Part shown: piece after piece, positions 24,201 through 33,397 of the stretch
Layout: each line of letters begins with the position of its first letter
Position numbering within the stretch: position 1 is the first letter of the stretch
Assembly (NCBI GenBank): GCA_024449915.1
Contig: JAMZAV010000310.1
Span: 1,178,001 to 1,242,000 of the forward strand
Reading direction: 5' to 3'
Length of the DNA stretch: 64,000 bases
Origin: Sweltsa coloradensis
Taxonomy: Eukaryota; Arthropoda; Insecta; Plecoptera; Chloroperlidae
The notes under the pieces: model-generated
The model's database searches: none
Told to the model about the DNA's origin: nothing
The model's input: the letters and a program-made list of their open reading frames with translations, nothing else
Position numbers and translations under genes: made by a program

Positions 24201-26569
24201 CATCCAAAAACTTTAAAACTTGTTAAAATTAATTCTATTAACTATTTTCGTATACATGTATATATTTTTTGACGTAAAGTTTTCGTGCAATATTTTTTTC
24301 TTTTTTATATTTGTTGTCTTCCGTATAATAGGCTAAATCACTTTTCATACTGAACAGATTAGATGTTAAATAAGATTATTATTATTTAGCTACTATATTT
24401 ACATATTGTACATTGAAACTGCATTTTCTATAATAAAAGTTATGCTAATGGTGTTGTTTAAATAGATGGTCAATAGACATATCTAGCAAGCACCAAAAGT
24501 GACAAAAAATAGTCAGTAGGTCGGTACCAAATATAGGCTTAGCCAAATTACCATAATGGTTGTGGTTGTGCTGTGGATCTCATTGTTACCTCCATAAGAA
24601 AACAGTAGCAGTGTTACTTGCTATAGGTACCGGTGCAATGCAATACTGTAAGTAATTGTGACTTTTCACCCAACTATGTATCAACTACTTTTTATAGTTA
24701 ATATGAGTAATTAATGGATAGTGAATTTGCATTGTCTGCCTTCTAGATTATCCGTAAGAAATCATTAAGAACTTACAAATTATGGCTAAGATATTGTGGC
24801 TGGACTTTGGCTGGCGTACCATTTAGTAGCATAAGCTTGATTAGGCAGGAAGTGACGGTGCACATCTGTGGGCAGCTCAGAGAACTATACCCTAAAATTT
24901 GGAAAAACTTTTATGCGTCACTCATTGTCATGTCACATATTTAAAACAATATGTTGCCATAAAATTATATAGATATTCACGCTATTGTGTGGTCTTCTGC
25001 AAGATTGACAGAAGCTATTGAAACCATTCCTAATGGCCCAATGGGCATAAATAATAACGTAGTAAAACCAAGGAGGTATGAATTATGTTAGGAGGCAGCA
25101 TGCGCTTTCTGTGGCTGTACAAATGAACGTGGCCGTTTTGAACATCTGATGGAGTTTTTCGCAGTATTTGCTGCTTCTCGTTTCATGCCGACCAATGGCA
25201 GCCACCATCGTCAAAAATGGCGGCACTGAAACAGCTGGTATTATATTCAATAGATTGATAGTAACTCTTGTATTAATTTGAGAATGAATAATAAATTAGT
25301 GAAATGTAATTTTTGTTTATCTGCACCGTTTTTGTTTGTTTTGGAATGTTCATAGCTTAAAGTGAACTTTGACAATACTGACGATCTTGCTTTGGGTTCG
25401 AGGCTCTCGCCGACCACCAAGCAACGTTCAAAGTGGTTATGCCTTTGATGACGCCATGCTGCCTCCTAACATAATTCATACCTCCTTGAATAAAACTGGC
25501 TTAAAACCCCAAATTTCCAAGATGCTTATAAAAACAAACAAACAATCATAGACATCTTTCGTGTGTCCTTTGTCATTGTTTGTCCGAAATCTGCAATAAG
25601 TTCCACCGATATCAGACAGGTAACGCTGTAGGTTACCCGGCACCTCCACCATAATTAAGCACTTTGAATGAAAATTTAAAAAAATAAATCTATTGTTCTT
25701 GGCATAAATGGGGTTAAGTTATCTATGTCACCAAAGTCCATATCCACATTATATTTATTTTTCAAAGAGTCCAAACATCTAAATCGGAAATATTTATTTA
25801 CAATATTTCTGCCCGGCTTTATGTGTTTAACACTGTTAAGAAATTCTTGCAAGCCACCAATTCAGAAGTATGGCTTGAGTTTTCTACATATGACGGCCAA
25901 ACATTGTCTTTAATCAATCAATATCTGACCCTATTTCCAACTTTTAAGTCGGGTAGGGGGTGGGAGGATCCCACCACATTCTTGGCTCCCCAGGTTTATC
26001 GAAGCTGGCTTGCATGACGCTTCCCCCACATAATCTTTTACTTCCTCTGCATCTACTTCCCGTTCTTCTTCCTCGGGGACCTCCACCAGTTGTTGCCATT
26101 TTTTTCTTTCTTCCCAACATCTCTCCTGGTTAACTCTTTCCCAAGCTGTGTTTCTTAATACAATGAATGATAAATTTCAGAATTCTTATTTGAACTTATT
26201 TTTTCACACGTGTTCAAGAAGTTAGACACCTTAAGAGAAAAATATTATTTCCCCCTGATAATAATCCTAAAAAATTATTATTTGAAGAAAGTACATTATT
26301 TAAATAAACAGAAACTAGTTATTTTATTGTTTGTATTTTGTTTCCTGTCTCCGTACCAAAATAATTATCATGTTCCCTCTGTTGATAATTAAGTCCACAA
26401 ACTGGTTGTATTTTCTTCATCTGATAATCAAATTCTCTTGAATTCCGTAGGCACAGACGACAATGAGCAAGATTTTGACTACTTGGGTGCCTGGGGACCT
26501 CGTTTCGACAAGTTGGCGGACATGTATGGCCCCGAGGAAGGCGAGGAGAGCGAAGAAGAAGAACAGTAA
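1784..26569 (+). CDS. CadN: N-cadherin (CadN-type classic cadherin), 3' portion, multi-exon
   Basis: Calcium-dependent cell-adhesion receptor of the plasma membrane, known in insects for axon guidance and synaptic targeting. Twenty-one exons with AG/GT borders join in one frame to 1442 residues plus stop. In order: cadherin repeats with linker motifs [27 protein letters not shown] and DVNDNKMQP (about residues 86-433), a membrane-proximal arthropod cadherin region, an EGF-like module (about 700-730), laminin G 1 (about 734-920), EGF (about 939-981), laminin G 2 (about 990-1140), two EGF modules, one transmembrane helix (about 1265-1293) and a catenin-binding tail. The tail has an acidic juxtamembrane block ([15 protein letters not shown], p120-type) and a beta-catenin-type end ([30 protein letters not shown]). 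The 5' part, with start codon and signal peptide, lies left of the window. Two mutually exclusive versions of the transmembrane exon are present. Confidence 0.97.
3223..4146. mobile_element. pogo/Tc1-mariner-like non-autonomous element with TA target site
   Basis: Perfect 22-bp terminal inverted repeats starting CAGTAAGATCTCTCTTATCC, flanked by TA on both sides (3221-3222 and 4147-4148). 924 bp, no transposase frame. The interior holds a duplicated GC-rich segment (about 3473-3570) and an AGGCCT array (about 3795-3880). Confidence 0.75.
3795..3880. repeat. AGGCCT hexamer cluster
   Basis: Repeated tAGGCCTAGGCCT tracts, self-complementary, inside the pogo-like element. Isolated AGGCCTA motifs also recur throughout the window. 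Confidence 0.8.
4225..4294. repeat. Duplicated palindrome-bearing unit
   Basis: Two copies of a unit containing the palindrome CGTCTGNCAGACG followed by TGGTAGTATGGC, about 43 bases apart. Such palindromes are common near piggyBac-type ends. Confidence 0.6.
5074..5246 (+). CDS. CadN: CadN exon 2: cadherin repeat linker DINDMPPQF
   Basis: Acceptor ttctag, donor gtatga. The first two bases (GA) complete the glycine codon split from the previous exon; it ends on a whole codon. It carries the DIND calcium linker and the start of the next cadherin repeat (VHDEDE). Confidence 0.95.
5787..5936 (+). CDS. CadN: CadN exon 3: cadherin repeat
   Basis: Acceptor tttcag, donor gtatgt; exactly 50 codons, phase 0 at both ends. 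Core strands of a cadherin repeat ([15 protein letters not shown]). Confidence 0.95.
6003..6064 (+). repeat. 31-bp perfect tandem duplication in CadN intron
   Basis: Two identical 31-base copies (6003-6033 and 6034-6064) containing AATCAGTTCAAAGATT. Recent slippage or duplication. Confidence 0.9.
6323..6514 (+). CDS. CadN: CadN exon 4: cadherin repeat, linker DINDNKPQF
   Basis: Acceptor accag, donor gtaagc; 64 codons, phase 0. Contains the canonical calcium-binding linker DINDN and the following YENAEVG strand. Confidence 0.95.
7004..7117 (+). CDS. CadN: CadN exon 5: cadherin repeat
   Basis: Acceptor tttcag, donor gtaggt; 38 codons, phase 0. Contains the LDREE motif typical of cadherin repeats. 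Confidence 0.94.
7761..8034 (+). CDS. CadN: CadN exon 6: cadherin repeats, linker DINDNAPTF
   Basis: Acceptor tttccag, donor gtgagt. Contains AIDDG, then DINDNAPTF, then the start of the last complete cadherin repeat. Ends with one base of a split lysine codon. Confidence 0.95.
8275..8483 (+). CDS. CadN: CadN exon 7: last cadherin repeat, linker DVNDNKMQP
   Basis: Acceptor cttcacag, donor gtaatt. Completes the split codon, then continues with SFDREQQ and the DVNDN linker; ends in phase 0. Confidence 0.95.
8908..9071 (+). CDS. CadN: CadN exon 8: membrane-proximal cadherin-like domain
   Basis: Acceptor cttccag, donor gtacga. Contains [17 protein letters not shown]. In Drosophila the matching exon (number 13) has two alternative versions; only one copy is visible here. 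Confidence 0.93.
9796..9964 (+). CDS. CadN: CadN exon 9: membrane-proximal region
   Basis: Acceptor ttgcag, donor gtaaga. The first base completes an AGG arginine codon. Reads [10 protein letters not shown], then TVTVREIP, then a DEDF..VWNFR segment typical of arthropod N-cadherins. Confidence 0.93.
10368..10574 (+). CDS. CadN: CadN exon 10: membrane-proximal region
   Basis: Acceptor tttacag, donor gtgggt; 69 codons, phase 0. Contains [11 protein letters not shown] and [12 protein letters not shown], part of the non-chordate classic cadherin region before the EGF modules. Confidence 0.93.
11013..11284 (+). CDS. CadN: CadN exon 11: Cys-rich segment and start of EGF module 1
   Basis: Acceptor gctacag, donor gtaggg. 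Cys-rich stretch ([14 protein letters not shown]) followed by the EGF pattern [10 protein letters not shown]. Ends with two bases (AG) of a split serine codon. Confidence 0.94.
11567..12312. mobile_element. hAT-type non-autonomous transposon in CadN intron
   Basis: Ends CAGGGTTGCC and GGCAACCCTA form terminal inverted repeats; perfect 8-bp target duplication CTCTATTA at 11559-11566 and 12313-12320. 746 bp, T30 run at about 12193-12222, no transposase. The inside contains a second element (about 11690-12170) with the twin 16-mer and CGATATCGATAT-type palindromes. Confidence 0.85.
12388..12540 (-). mobile_element. Truncated copy of the hammerhead-bearing repeat (copy 0)
   Basis: Matches the 3' segment of the repeats at 47.3-51.5 kb, from the element end up to the GGAC-GAAA half of the hammerhead motif, then stops. 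The conserved CTGAAGA half is missing, so no active ribozyme is expected. Lies in the CadN intron between exons 11 and 12. Confidence 0.8.
13089..13500 (-). mobile_element. Possible LINE 3' end with GATA-type tail
   Basis: Starts with (GATA)n followed by atttatttgcgtaatgaa. Read on the minus strand it ends AATAAATCTATCTATC, a tail type seen in several invertebrate LINEs. No coding match; the 3' limit of the element is uncertain. Confidence 0.3.
14027..14232 (+). CDS. CadN: CadN exon 12: end of EGF 1 and start of laminin G 1
   Basis: Acceptor tcccag, donor gtaggc. Finishes the EGF module ([12 protein letters not shown]), then opens the first laminin G domain ([19 protein letters not shown]). 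Ends with one base of an aspartate codon. Confidence 0.95.
14590..15754. mobile_element. hAT-like element with nested repeats, CadN intron 12
   Basis: Ends TAGGGATAACTTTGGTTA and, inverted, TAGGGATGACATCGGTTA; flanked by an 8-bp duplication with one mismatch (ATCACTAC at 14582-14589, ATCAATAC at 15755-15762). Inside are at least three partial copies of another element starting CTAGGGCTGGGCTATGACA, with CGATATCG-rich tracts and the twin 16-mer. Confidence 0.7.
15843..15985 (+). CDS. CadN: CadN exon 13: laminin G 1
   Basis: Acceptor gttacag, donor gtaaag. Contains [16 protein letters not shown] and [15 protein letters not shown], hallmark laminin G strands. It begins only 88 bases after the 3' end of a nested transposon cluster. 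Confidence 0.95.
16344..16604 (+). CDS. CadN: CadN exon 14: end of laminin G 1
   Basis: Acceptor ttgttag, donor gtgagc; 87 codons, phase 0. Contains [16 protein letters not shown] and the closing [10 protein letters not shown] motif of laminin G. Confidence 0.95.
17098..17562 (+). CDS. CadN: CadN exon 15: EGF 2 and laminin G 2
   Basis: Largest coding exon; acceptor gttgcag, donor gtgagt; 155 codons, phase 0. EGF module with [12 protein letters not shown], then the second laminin G domain ([26 protein letters not shown]). Noticeably more GC-rich than the flanking introns. Confidence 0.96.
18236..18422 (+). CDS. CadN: CadN exon 16: laminin G 2
   Basis: Acceptor actcag, donor gtaaga. Contains [18 protein letters not shown] and [12 protein letters not shown]. 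Ends with one base of a glycine codon. The intron to the next exon is only 128 bases. Confidence 0.95.
18551..18740 (+). CDS. CadN: CadN exon 17: end of laminin G 2 and EGF 3
   Basis: Acceptor gtgtgtag, donor gtaaga. [16 protein letters not shown] closes laminin G; then [18 protein letters not shown] starts an EGF module. Ends with AC, the first two bases of a threonine codon that is completed by C in either version of the next exon. Confidence 0.95.
19802..20043 (+). CDS. CadN: CadN exon 18a: EGF 4 and transmembrane helix, alternative version 1
   Basis: 242 bases, acceptor ataatgcag, donor gtaagt. The first base completes threonine; it ends with one base of an isoleucine codon. EGF core [18 protein letters not shown], then juxtamembrane [13 protein letters not shown] and the first part of the helix ([13 protein letters not shown]). 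A second exon with the same entry and exit phases follows at 21701, so the two are read as mutually exclusive, as known for Drosophila CadN exon 18. Joining both in one mRNA would shift the frame and give two helices. Confidence 0.95.
20879..21359. mobile_element. Second copy of the GGTTAACCGG-type element between exons 18a and 18b
   Basis: Ends TAGGATATCGGTTAGC and GGTTGACCTAAGTTATCCCTA; AACCGG/CCGGTT-rich subtermini as in the 14590 element. Contains a nested GTAGGGCTGGGC element with two 16-mer copies in reverse orientation. No clear target duplication. Confidence 0.55.
21701..21939 (+). CDS. CadN: CadN exon 18b: EGF 4 and transmembrane helix, alternative version 2
   Basis: 239 bases, acceptor atcgttag, donor gtaagt. 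EGF core [18 protein letters not shown], juxtamembrane [14 protein letters not shown], helix start [13 protein letters not shown]. Same split-codon phases as 18a, but different residues in the EGF loop, the juxtamembrane stalk and the helix. This predicts receptor isoforms that differ only at the membrane. It is separated from 18a by 1.66 kb carrying a transposon. Confidence 0.94.
22430..22630 (+). CDS. CadN: CadN exon 19: rest of helix and juxtamembrane cytoplasmic domain
   Basis: Acceptor gtgtag, donor gtaagg. Finishes the helix (ILVLVFVVY), then the stop-transfer NRRR, then the p120-catenin-type block with [18 protein letters not shown]. The first two bases complete isoleucine from 18a or 18b. 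Confidence 0.95.
22631..23394. other. CadN intron between exons 19 and 20, nothing else seen
   Basis: AT-rich; no repeat, exon or RNA recognised. Confidence 0.5.
23395..23553 (+). CDS. CadN: CadN exon 20: catenin-binding tail
   Basis: Acceptor tttgtag, donor gtaagc. Contains [16 protein letters not shown], then [17 protein letters not shown] and SLSSLAS, the first part of the beta-catenin-binding region. The serine cluster is a likely phosphorylation site by family knowledge. Confidence 0.95.
23607..24207 (+). mobile_element. TTGGATGAGCG-family repeat, copy A (CadN intron 20)
   Basis: Inverted ends TTGGATGAGCGTA at 23637 and TACGCTCATCCAA at 24195-24207. The 30 bases before the left end (ACTAGGAAAACGCTTAAG and following) are shared with copy B. 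Interior holds GTGGCAGTTCTAAGTTCAG and a CGCTTCGCTCGCTACGC track. Confidence 0.7.
24208..25060. other. CadN intron sequence, nothing recognised
   Basis: AT-rich sequence between two transposon remnants; no exon-like segment. Confidence 0.45.
25069..25488. mobile_element. MITE with long perfect inverted ends, last CadN intron
   Basis: More than 30 bp of perfect terminal inverted repeat starting CAAGGAGGTATGAATTATG; candidate 8-bp target duplication with one mismatch (AGTAAAAC at 25061-25068, AATAAAAC at 25489-25496). 420 bp, no coding content recognised. Confidence 0.7.
25935..26160 (-). mobile_element. LINE ORF2 C-terminal remnant
   Basis: Minus-strand frame reads [20 protein letters not shown], then an acidic stretch and stop. 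The W-x-R-x-R-K-K-W pattern matches the C-terminus of RTE/Jockey-type LINE proteins and the copy at 47012-47182. 5'-truncated fossil in the last CadN intron. Confidence 0.45.
26451..26569 (+). CDS. CadN: CadN exon 21: terminal coding exon, stop TAA
   Basis: Acceptor ttccgtag. [20 protein letters not shown], then [10 protein letters not shown] and an acidic Glu-rich end, stop at 26567-26569. It matches the conserved C-terminus of arthropod N-cadherins, with an acidic extension after the usual end. Confidence 0.96.
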
Positions 26570-29500
26570 GACGACGAGAAGACTCGGTTTAGTACTCCGA
26601 GTTGTATTTAGCACATGAACCACGTACTTTCTAGATCGCATCGTGTGTTGATACGACTAGGGAGGACACGCATTCCTGACAATGCAATTTGACTGAAGCA
26701 TTTGTTGAAGCAGCAAGTGGTGTCACTACTTAGATATAAGATGATCTCATTCATCTGGAGAGATGTGGTTTACTTCCCCCTCTCTCTGGCAACCCCTTCT
26801 TCCTGTAGCACCCACCGGCACCCCCACCTCATCTCAGGTTACGCAGCGTTTTCAATGACATTCACGAACCGATGCTTGGACTAAAGTGTACGTGTTTAGT
26901 GAACACTCGCCACCCCCAGAGACCGACGTTCAAACATTATCCCCGAGACCGCCCCGAAGGTGTTGTCAATCTAATCGCAGAAGATCTTGATCGCTCAAGC
27001 ACTCATATGCCACGCAATTATTAAAGATGTGACCAAATCAAGTATTCTGCAGGTCTTGTGGATTTATTTCAAATTTCTTAAGCGAAGATCTCGTAAGCAA
27101 TCAAGAACTCCTACCCCGAAAATCGTTCGACGGGTTATGTTGAAAGCACCTTCTGTGTTCGTCGCAAATATTACGCAGTCTCTGGGCCTTAATATGGGGT
27201 TGAAAGAAAGGAAATAAGACTGTTACGACTCTTCACACGCGGTGAAGTAAGTCTTGTCTTCGAGAACATAAGACGAGCACCTTGCCAATATTTATTAGAA
27301 TTAAGAATTAAGATGTCAACCCTCACTTAAAACAGAGTAAGGTAACTAACTTGAATGTTATGTACATATATAGTTGCTGAGCCAGCCATAGTTATCCCAA
27401 ATATTCATCAAGTCACCACATACCGTACCGTAGGTAGAATCATCATGTAAATAGATTGTCAATATTGTGTCGTAATATTTTAAAGCATTTTGCACATCAT
27501 GAACAAAAACGTACTTTTTTTATTATACCTTCTTAACTGAGAACACACATTTTAACAATCAGCACCGTATGGCCACGAGCTCGTCAAAAGTTCTGTTCTA
27601 TTATACTAGTTTTGTATGTCCTGCACCAAGGTTGTGCATGACAAACTTGTATTGACTGCATTTTCCAAAGTAACTGTACAAATCTCGAGCAAGCGAATTA
27701 TTGTGAGTGACGTCGGTGAACATGGCCAAGACGCAGCAATCGAGTCAGTGAGTGCAAGTCCTAATCAAAACTTGATTTAGTTTTGCCCTAATATTGTCTA
27801 GTGCCAATTTAAATAGTAGGTAGACAAAAACACATATAAATTCACATTAATGTGTTGCACTCATATATCAACTATTAGATGTAGGAGTTGTAATTTTAAG
27901 AAATATTAAACAGATATTATTTACTGTCCATATGTCACATAACTATTGCTGTAATTATTGTTAATTTAGACTGTACTGTACTTGTTTACTGTAGAAAAAT
28001 GTGAGTTAATTTTAAGTGAACGTTGCATATGAATGGAGTTTATTTTTGTGTACTAGGTTGTATGCATGTGATTTGTATTTGATCATGAATGTTTCCGAGA
28101 ACGATGTATACGGCCTCACACAGAATAATTTATGCGATAAGTTAATGATAAAGCTCTATTTATTTTGTGACATGTACACTAGTAACTTATTTCTTGGCAA
28201 TTACGTCTCAGTCAGCCAATGATGTGTTTTGTTGGGTTGCAATACACCCTGTTTAATATTAATAGTTATATAGTTGTCAGTATTACAATACTAGAATGTA
28301 TGGCGTATGAATGCTTTGAATCCGATGAGGGCATTCACTTTCCTTGCAATGATGTGGGATAACAGAGAAAATTCCAGTTAGCCAGTGTCCAACATTCCAT
28401 TAACTGTTTTAGTGACAGTCTGCAACAAACTATGAGAAAAAAATTATATCAGACAATCTGGAATTCAAACCTTGTCACTGAGATTACCCTCTGACAACTT
28501 GTGTGCATGCGTAATAAAATGGCCACTTTATCTATGCTGTTGACTGACTGAATATATCATTAGGCCTAGTATACCATCAATCACTTAACGTAATTCGAAT
28601 TTGGTCAGTGATGTTTGATGGAACAGTACTTGGAAGTGATATTTCTTAACTGCTCAAGTCTTCACTACATAATATGATTATGTAATGTTCATCCCCTTAG
28701 GCCTACCATTCATCATTTGCATACAAAGTGTGAAGTAAAAAACAAAACAATTATGTACATTATTTATTTTGGTGTGACTTATGTTCTCTGACTATAACAA
28801 AGATATTAAACCATGTGAAATTCTTACTCATATGATATGATGAAGAATATTCTCTGGTGCTTAGTAGTATACAATACTCTATATTATTTATATTGTAGAA
28901 TTATGTTTGTATTTTTAAAATTTTACTGAACAGTCACCACGGTTCTGTAAATTTGACTGTGAACATCAAATTCCACTATTCCTATGCAAGAACTTTTTGT
29001 TGTCATTAATGTTAAAGAGTACATTATTGTTATGGAAGTGAAAGTTTGGGAGCCACGCCATGTTGACGTCTCGAAACAAAAAGTGACATTTAGGCTCTCT
29101 GTTATTTGTGTTCATTGGTGTGTTTTTATGGCTTTGTGTGTACAGGCCTATATAAGATTTAAAAAATTAAACATTGGAAGATTTAACATAATATGTGAAC
29201 TTGATCCTTACTAAGTTGTACAACACATTAAATTTGTTGTATCTTATTAATTTGCTCACTATAAAGTATGAAATATTATAAAGTACTATGTAGATGTATT
29301 TAAATTTGCAAGTGGCCATATTTTAGTTAAGAGTTTTAATCTAATCTGTTTGTTTTCCACTTGGAATACTGTAATACGAGTCAAAACATCCACAATGAAA
29401 ATGCGACCTTCCGCATTTCATTCCTCAAAGGCTCTGAATCACTGCCATCAAGAGCATGTAACACGTGCAAACTTTCCCAACGGAAAGTTGATTTTAGGTC

Positions 29501-30195
29501 GTAGGTAATTATTGTCAACACTTAATTACAAGACGAGTGAATGTGATTTTTTAGTATGAGAAGTATTATACCTCACTAAGTTCAAAACTTTTCATTTAAT
29601 ACCAATAATTATTATTTCCTTGTAAACAACTATAAATCTATTTGAAATGGCTAAGAAATGAATTTTGTACATTTTTAAAAAATCTTAACATGAAGATTCT
29701 CAACATGTTTCATCAAGAATATAGATACTTTCCTACAAGATATATGTATATCTTGTTTGTCAACCAGCAATATGGTAAATTTAAAAACGGAGAGTCATAA
29801 AGCAATTAATTAGTCATCAATAGAGTAGCACCAACTATAAAGTTAAGATACGGTAAACTTAAAGTTTTATGTATGAAAAAAGTTAATTATTCTTAACTGG
29901 ATTTTTATTTAAAATTTATGTTAATTGTTATGTTGTAAGAATCTAAGCATTCGCCTACAAATGCTCTAAAATTCAATATTTATTAACTTTTTACTAAAGA
30001 AAACAGTTAAGAAAATAGTAATGATTTGCTATCTATGCAGTATACACTTAAGTCTGTTATTGAATTCAATGACAGAATAATTACTGTGATTTCAGTTGAA
30101 ACTATGTGTGTTTTTGTAACATGTCCCAATGTGTTTGTATTTTTCAGCTGTGATTAGCTGTTTAATTTGCAAATGAAATAAAAAAATAAAAACAT
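26570..30195 (+). other. CadN: Putative long CadN 3' UTR
   Basis: About 3.6 kb of AT-rich, mostly unique-looking sequence follows the stop, with no second coding exon and no clear transposon. It ends at overlapping AATAAA signals just before a LINE tail. Long 3' UTRs are common in neuronal genes. The extent is inferred; earlier minor poly(A) sites are possible. Confidence 0.6.
30177..30190 (+). terminator. Candidate CadN poly(A) signals (two AATAAA)
   Basis: AATAAA at 30177-30182 and 30185-30190, followed by a T/G-rich stretch (ttgattgtag). This is the best candidate end of the CadN transcript. Confidence 0.5.
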
Positions 30196-30229
30196 ACAAC
30201 TTGATTGTAGCATTGTTACATCATCATCC

Positions 30230-30460
30230 ATTGATGCTTCCTGATTCTGGCAGGGTCAACTTGGGTTTCTACATTAATTTTTGTTTACTTCTTTCTATCC
30301 CCCCAACATCTTATCTCTTCCACATCTTCCCAGCTCTCTGATCTTGCCTGTAGGTCTCCTGCTATCGCCCTTTAAATCTCTTCCTTGGCATCTCCCTTAC
30401 TATTCCTTCCATTCTGTTTTCATACATTCTCTCAGGCACACTCTCCCGGCATGTGTTTGA
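30230..30460 (-). mobile_element. LINE 3' end remnant just after CadN
   Basis: The minus strand shows diverged matches to the 47012-47260 LINE tail: MPRKRF-like, GRPRK-type and SWEDVEE-type segments with frame breaks, then CCCAAGTTGACCCTGCC and a GATGATGATG end. Confidence 0.55.
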
Positions 30461-30654
30461 ATGGTAACCGACCGTGTCCTTGTCGTCCTGTCACCTAACT
30501 TCTCTTTTTCTATATCACCCAGCATTTCCCTAATGGTTGTATTTCTGATCCTGTCTCTTCTTGTCTTACTCACTGTGCTCGTTAGGAACCCCCGTCTGGG
30601 CCCGAGGTAGAATTGGCCCAGAGCATGGCTCTGCTAATCGCAAAAGTCGATTCA

Positions 30655-31235
30655 AGAGAAAAAGTCCACCTCGCAAACATCAGCTAGTAAGAGGGAAACT
30701 AGAAGCGAGCTCTGGCAATCGTCGTCTGGGACACCTCCCCCTTCCCTTGACGACCTCCCCGGCGACGATGACAATGACACAACGAACGATGACAAAGACG
30801 ATGACGACCGCAACGTGAGAACCCCCTTTCCTCCCCCTACCTGTGGCTGGTTTTGACCAGCATGGGCCCCTCCTCCCCACAACCCCTAGGCTAGAGTGGT
30901 GCATTATGACCGAATGGTTGACGCGCCCTTAATCCAAATAAAAAACTTTAAAAAAACTATGAAAGATAAGTCCATTTTGCAAACATCAGTTAGCAATTAG
31001 GGGAGTACTCTCTGAAACTAGAGGGGAGCTCTGGAAGTCGTCTGGGCACCATTCCCTTGACTACCTCCCCGAAAACAAAGACAATGACGACCACGAAGTG
31101 AGAACACCTCCATTCCTCCCCCTACACCTGTGGCTGGTTTTGACCAGCATGGGATTTTTCTCCCCACATCTCTTTAGGCTAAAGTGGTGCATTATGACCT
31201 AATGGTTGATGTGCCCTTATCCATAATACTCTGTA
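30655..31235 (+). repeat. Diverged direct repeat of about 290 bp
   Basis: Two copies (about 30655-30935 and 30965-31235) share CAAACATCAG, GAGCTCTGG, GACTACCTCCCCG-like, a GACAATGAC-rich acidic-coding stretch, CTGTGGCTGGTTTTGACCAG and GTGGTGCATTATGACC. One frame is Asp-rich, but both copies have stops. Likely an old repeat, function unknown. Confidence 0.7.
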
Positions 31236-32314
31236 AGAATCTCATTACTGTTCCCTGTTTTGTTCTCTTTTTCCCATGGTCAGAATTTTTGCTGCAAATA
31301 CTAAGATTGGTATTGAGAAGGTACCGACCGGTATTATGAGCCACCCTCATTTTTATGCTTATCTTCATGCTGGCCTCCCCAAATAAAATAAAATAAAAGG
31401 ATCTTAATTTCTTTTCCAATTAATTTTCTATGCCTTGAAAAATCAAATCCTACTAACAATTTCAAGAAGAATTCCGTATCATATTCCCTGTTGAAAGGGC
31501 AGTGTCAACAAAAATAGACATCGTGTTTGATTTTTATCGTGAGACGTGACATTCGGCCGACAGATAAGTGACGCATATATAGGGGAGTTTCGTTCCCTAA
31601 AAAATGTAGATTCATGGGTGCGGTCAACTTGTAAATTAGAGTTATACCAGCCTATGGACGCATTGCGTTGTCACCTTGTATCTTTGCTAATTAATCGAGA
31701 ATGAGTACGGGGTACCCAAAAAAGTGAGCGAAGCAACTTAATCATCAGACCGTTGAAGACTAGTAATACACTTGATTCCATCGTTCCGATCTCGTTGCTG
31801 GTAATGGTGCCAAGTATGAAGAGGGATACAAATATAAAAATATGTTTCTATTAGTGAGGTCTCGTTGATGGTAGAGGGGCTGGGTATTTCTATGTAACTT
31901 ACTCTATGTGTAACTTTGGGAGATGCTAGTCCCGCCCCCTCACTCCTAGGGTCCCAAAAATCATTCCGTACCGGGTATAATCCTTGTTGAAGGATAATGT
32001 CAATTTTAAAAACTCATTTCAGTCAGAGGTCGTGTTCAGTTTTTATCGTGTGACGTCACACTCGCTTATTTGTTTCAACATCCCCTCTGTCCCAAAACTC
32101 CACACACACGTACACGATTTTGAACCATCGTGTTAGTTGTTAAACAATCACTTTTTGATGAAACTGTGTTCTTCTCTTTGGGAACTCAAGTTTGAAGTAG
32201 ATAGTTGTAGATCTATGCGTGAATATCCTAAAGTGCCCTAAAACTGATACTACTAATTTTTTTTCTTTTTTTTCCAATCAATTCAATTTATTGTCACAAA
32301 ATATATATAATATT
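31236..32314. other. Intergenic, weak direct repeats
   Basis: Two diverged segments about 500 bp apart (near 31470-31560 and 31965-32060) share CATTCCGTA, a GTTGAAGG-like run and TTTTTATCGTG.GACGT. Otherwise nothing recognised. Confidence 0.4.
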
Positions 32315-32436
32315 ATCTAGGGTGACGGTCGTTCGCCCGCAGCCAAGCGCACGCGACTGCTAGAAGGCGATGACTATCTAGGGCGACGGTCGTTCGCCCG
32401 CAGCCAAGCGTACGCGACTGCTAGAAGGCGATGACT
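32315..32436 (+). repeat. 61-bp tandem duplication, GC-rich
   Basis: Two near-identical 61-base units (32315-32375 and 32376-32436) containing GACGGTCGTTCGCCCGCAGC. GC content contrasts with the surroundings. Confidence 0.9.
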
Positions 32437-32799
32437 AACTCGACCCTGTTTACTCCTACCCGAGTTGGGGGGTTTTCAGCTATCTGCACACGCCGCCCCA
32501 AAATATTTACAATCTTGAAACTCAGTATATGACCTGATATGTGGTCCATGACCTACAAAAAAAATCAGCCCGATCCGATAACCCGTTCTGTGTTTAAAAA
32601 AGTGCCTCAACATGGTTGAAAAAATTCCGGCTGGCTGGGTGAATGTGGATTCTGACTGAGAGGAATAAGAGCCTACAGAGAAAACGGTGCATCTTAGAAC
32701 TATGAAACTTGGACCACACTTAGATGTACCTCAGACTCATGCACTTTTGCTTTCAAAGCCAAAACTATTTAAACCATTTAAATTCAAAACCATTAATAA

Positions 32800-33240
32800 A
32801 TATCTAACACATGGGCTCCATGCGCGAAATTTGGCATGGAGGTAGATAAAAATATCATAATTAATAATCCGCCGAGAGGCAAGCGATATTCCACCCCCAA
32901 CACCCCCTAAATCATCCCCTAAAATTGGAATAATTCATAGCTCTAACCCAAAATTGAATTTTTATTCAAATTAGTAAATTATGTTTTAATGTGTTTTAAC
33001 CCAATCGGCCTATTCTCATTTCCTAAACCACATTTTTTCAACCCCCATCCCTAATAGTTTATATTATTTTCACCTTGATTTCCAGCATTCACCATGAAGG
33101 CACCGAATGAGTTATCAGCATGAAATTTGGCATGATGGTACATAATAATATGAAACATGATAATCCGTCCGGAGGCAAGCGATATTTCACCCCCACAGTT
33201 CCCTACCACCCTTAAATTTGGGAAAAACGTTAGGTCGAAT
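32800..33240 (+). repeat. Diverged direct repeat of about 140 bp
   Basis: Segments near 32820-32900 and 33115-33200 share GAAATTTGGCATG, ATAATCCG, GAGGCAAGCGATATT and CACCCCCA. Probably parts of an old transposon. Confidence 0.55.
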
Positions 33241-33397
33241 TTAATACGATTTGAATATTTTAATTGCTGATTAAAATTATGCGTCAATGTGTTGTAGTCC
33301 GGTCAACAAATCATTCACACAAAAACCAAGACGACATTAACCATAAGAAATTTAATAAAAACATTGTATATTGCTAACTAAGATTGTAAACAAAAAC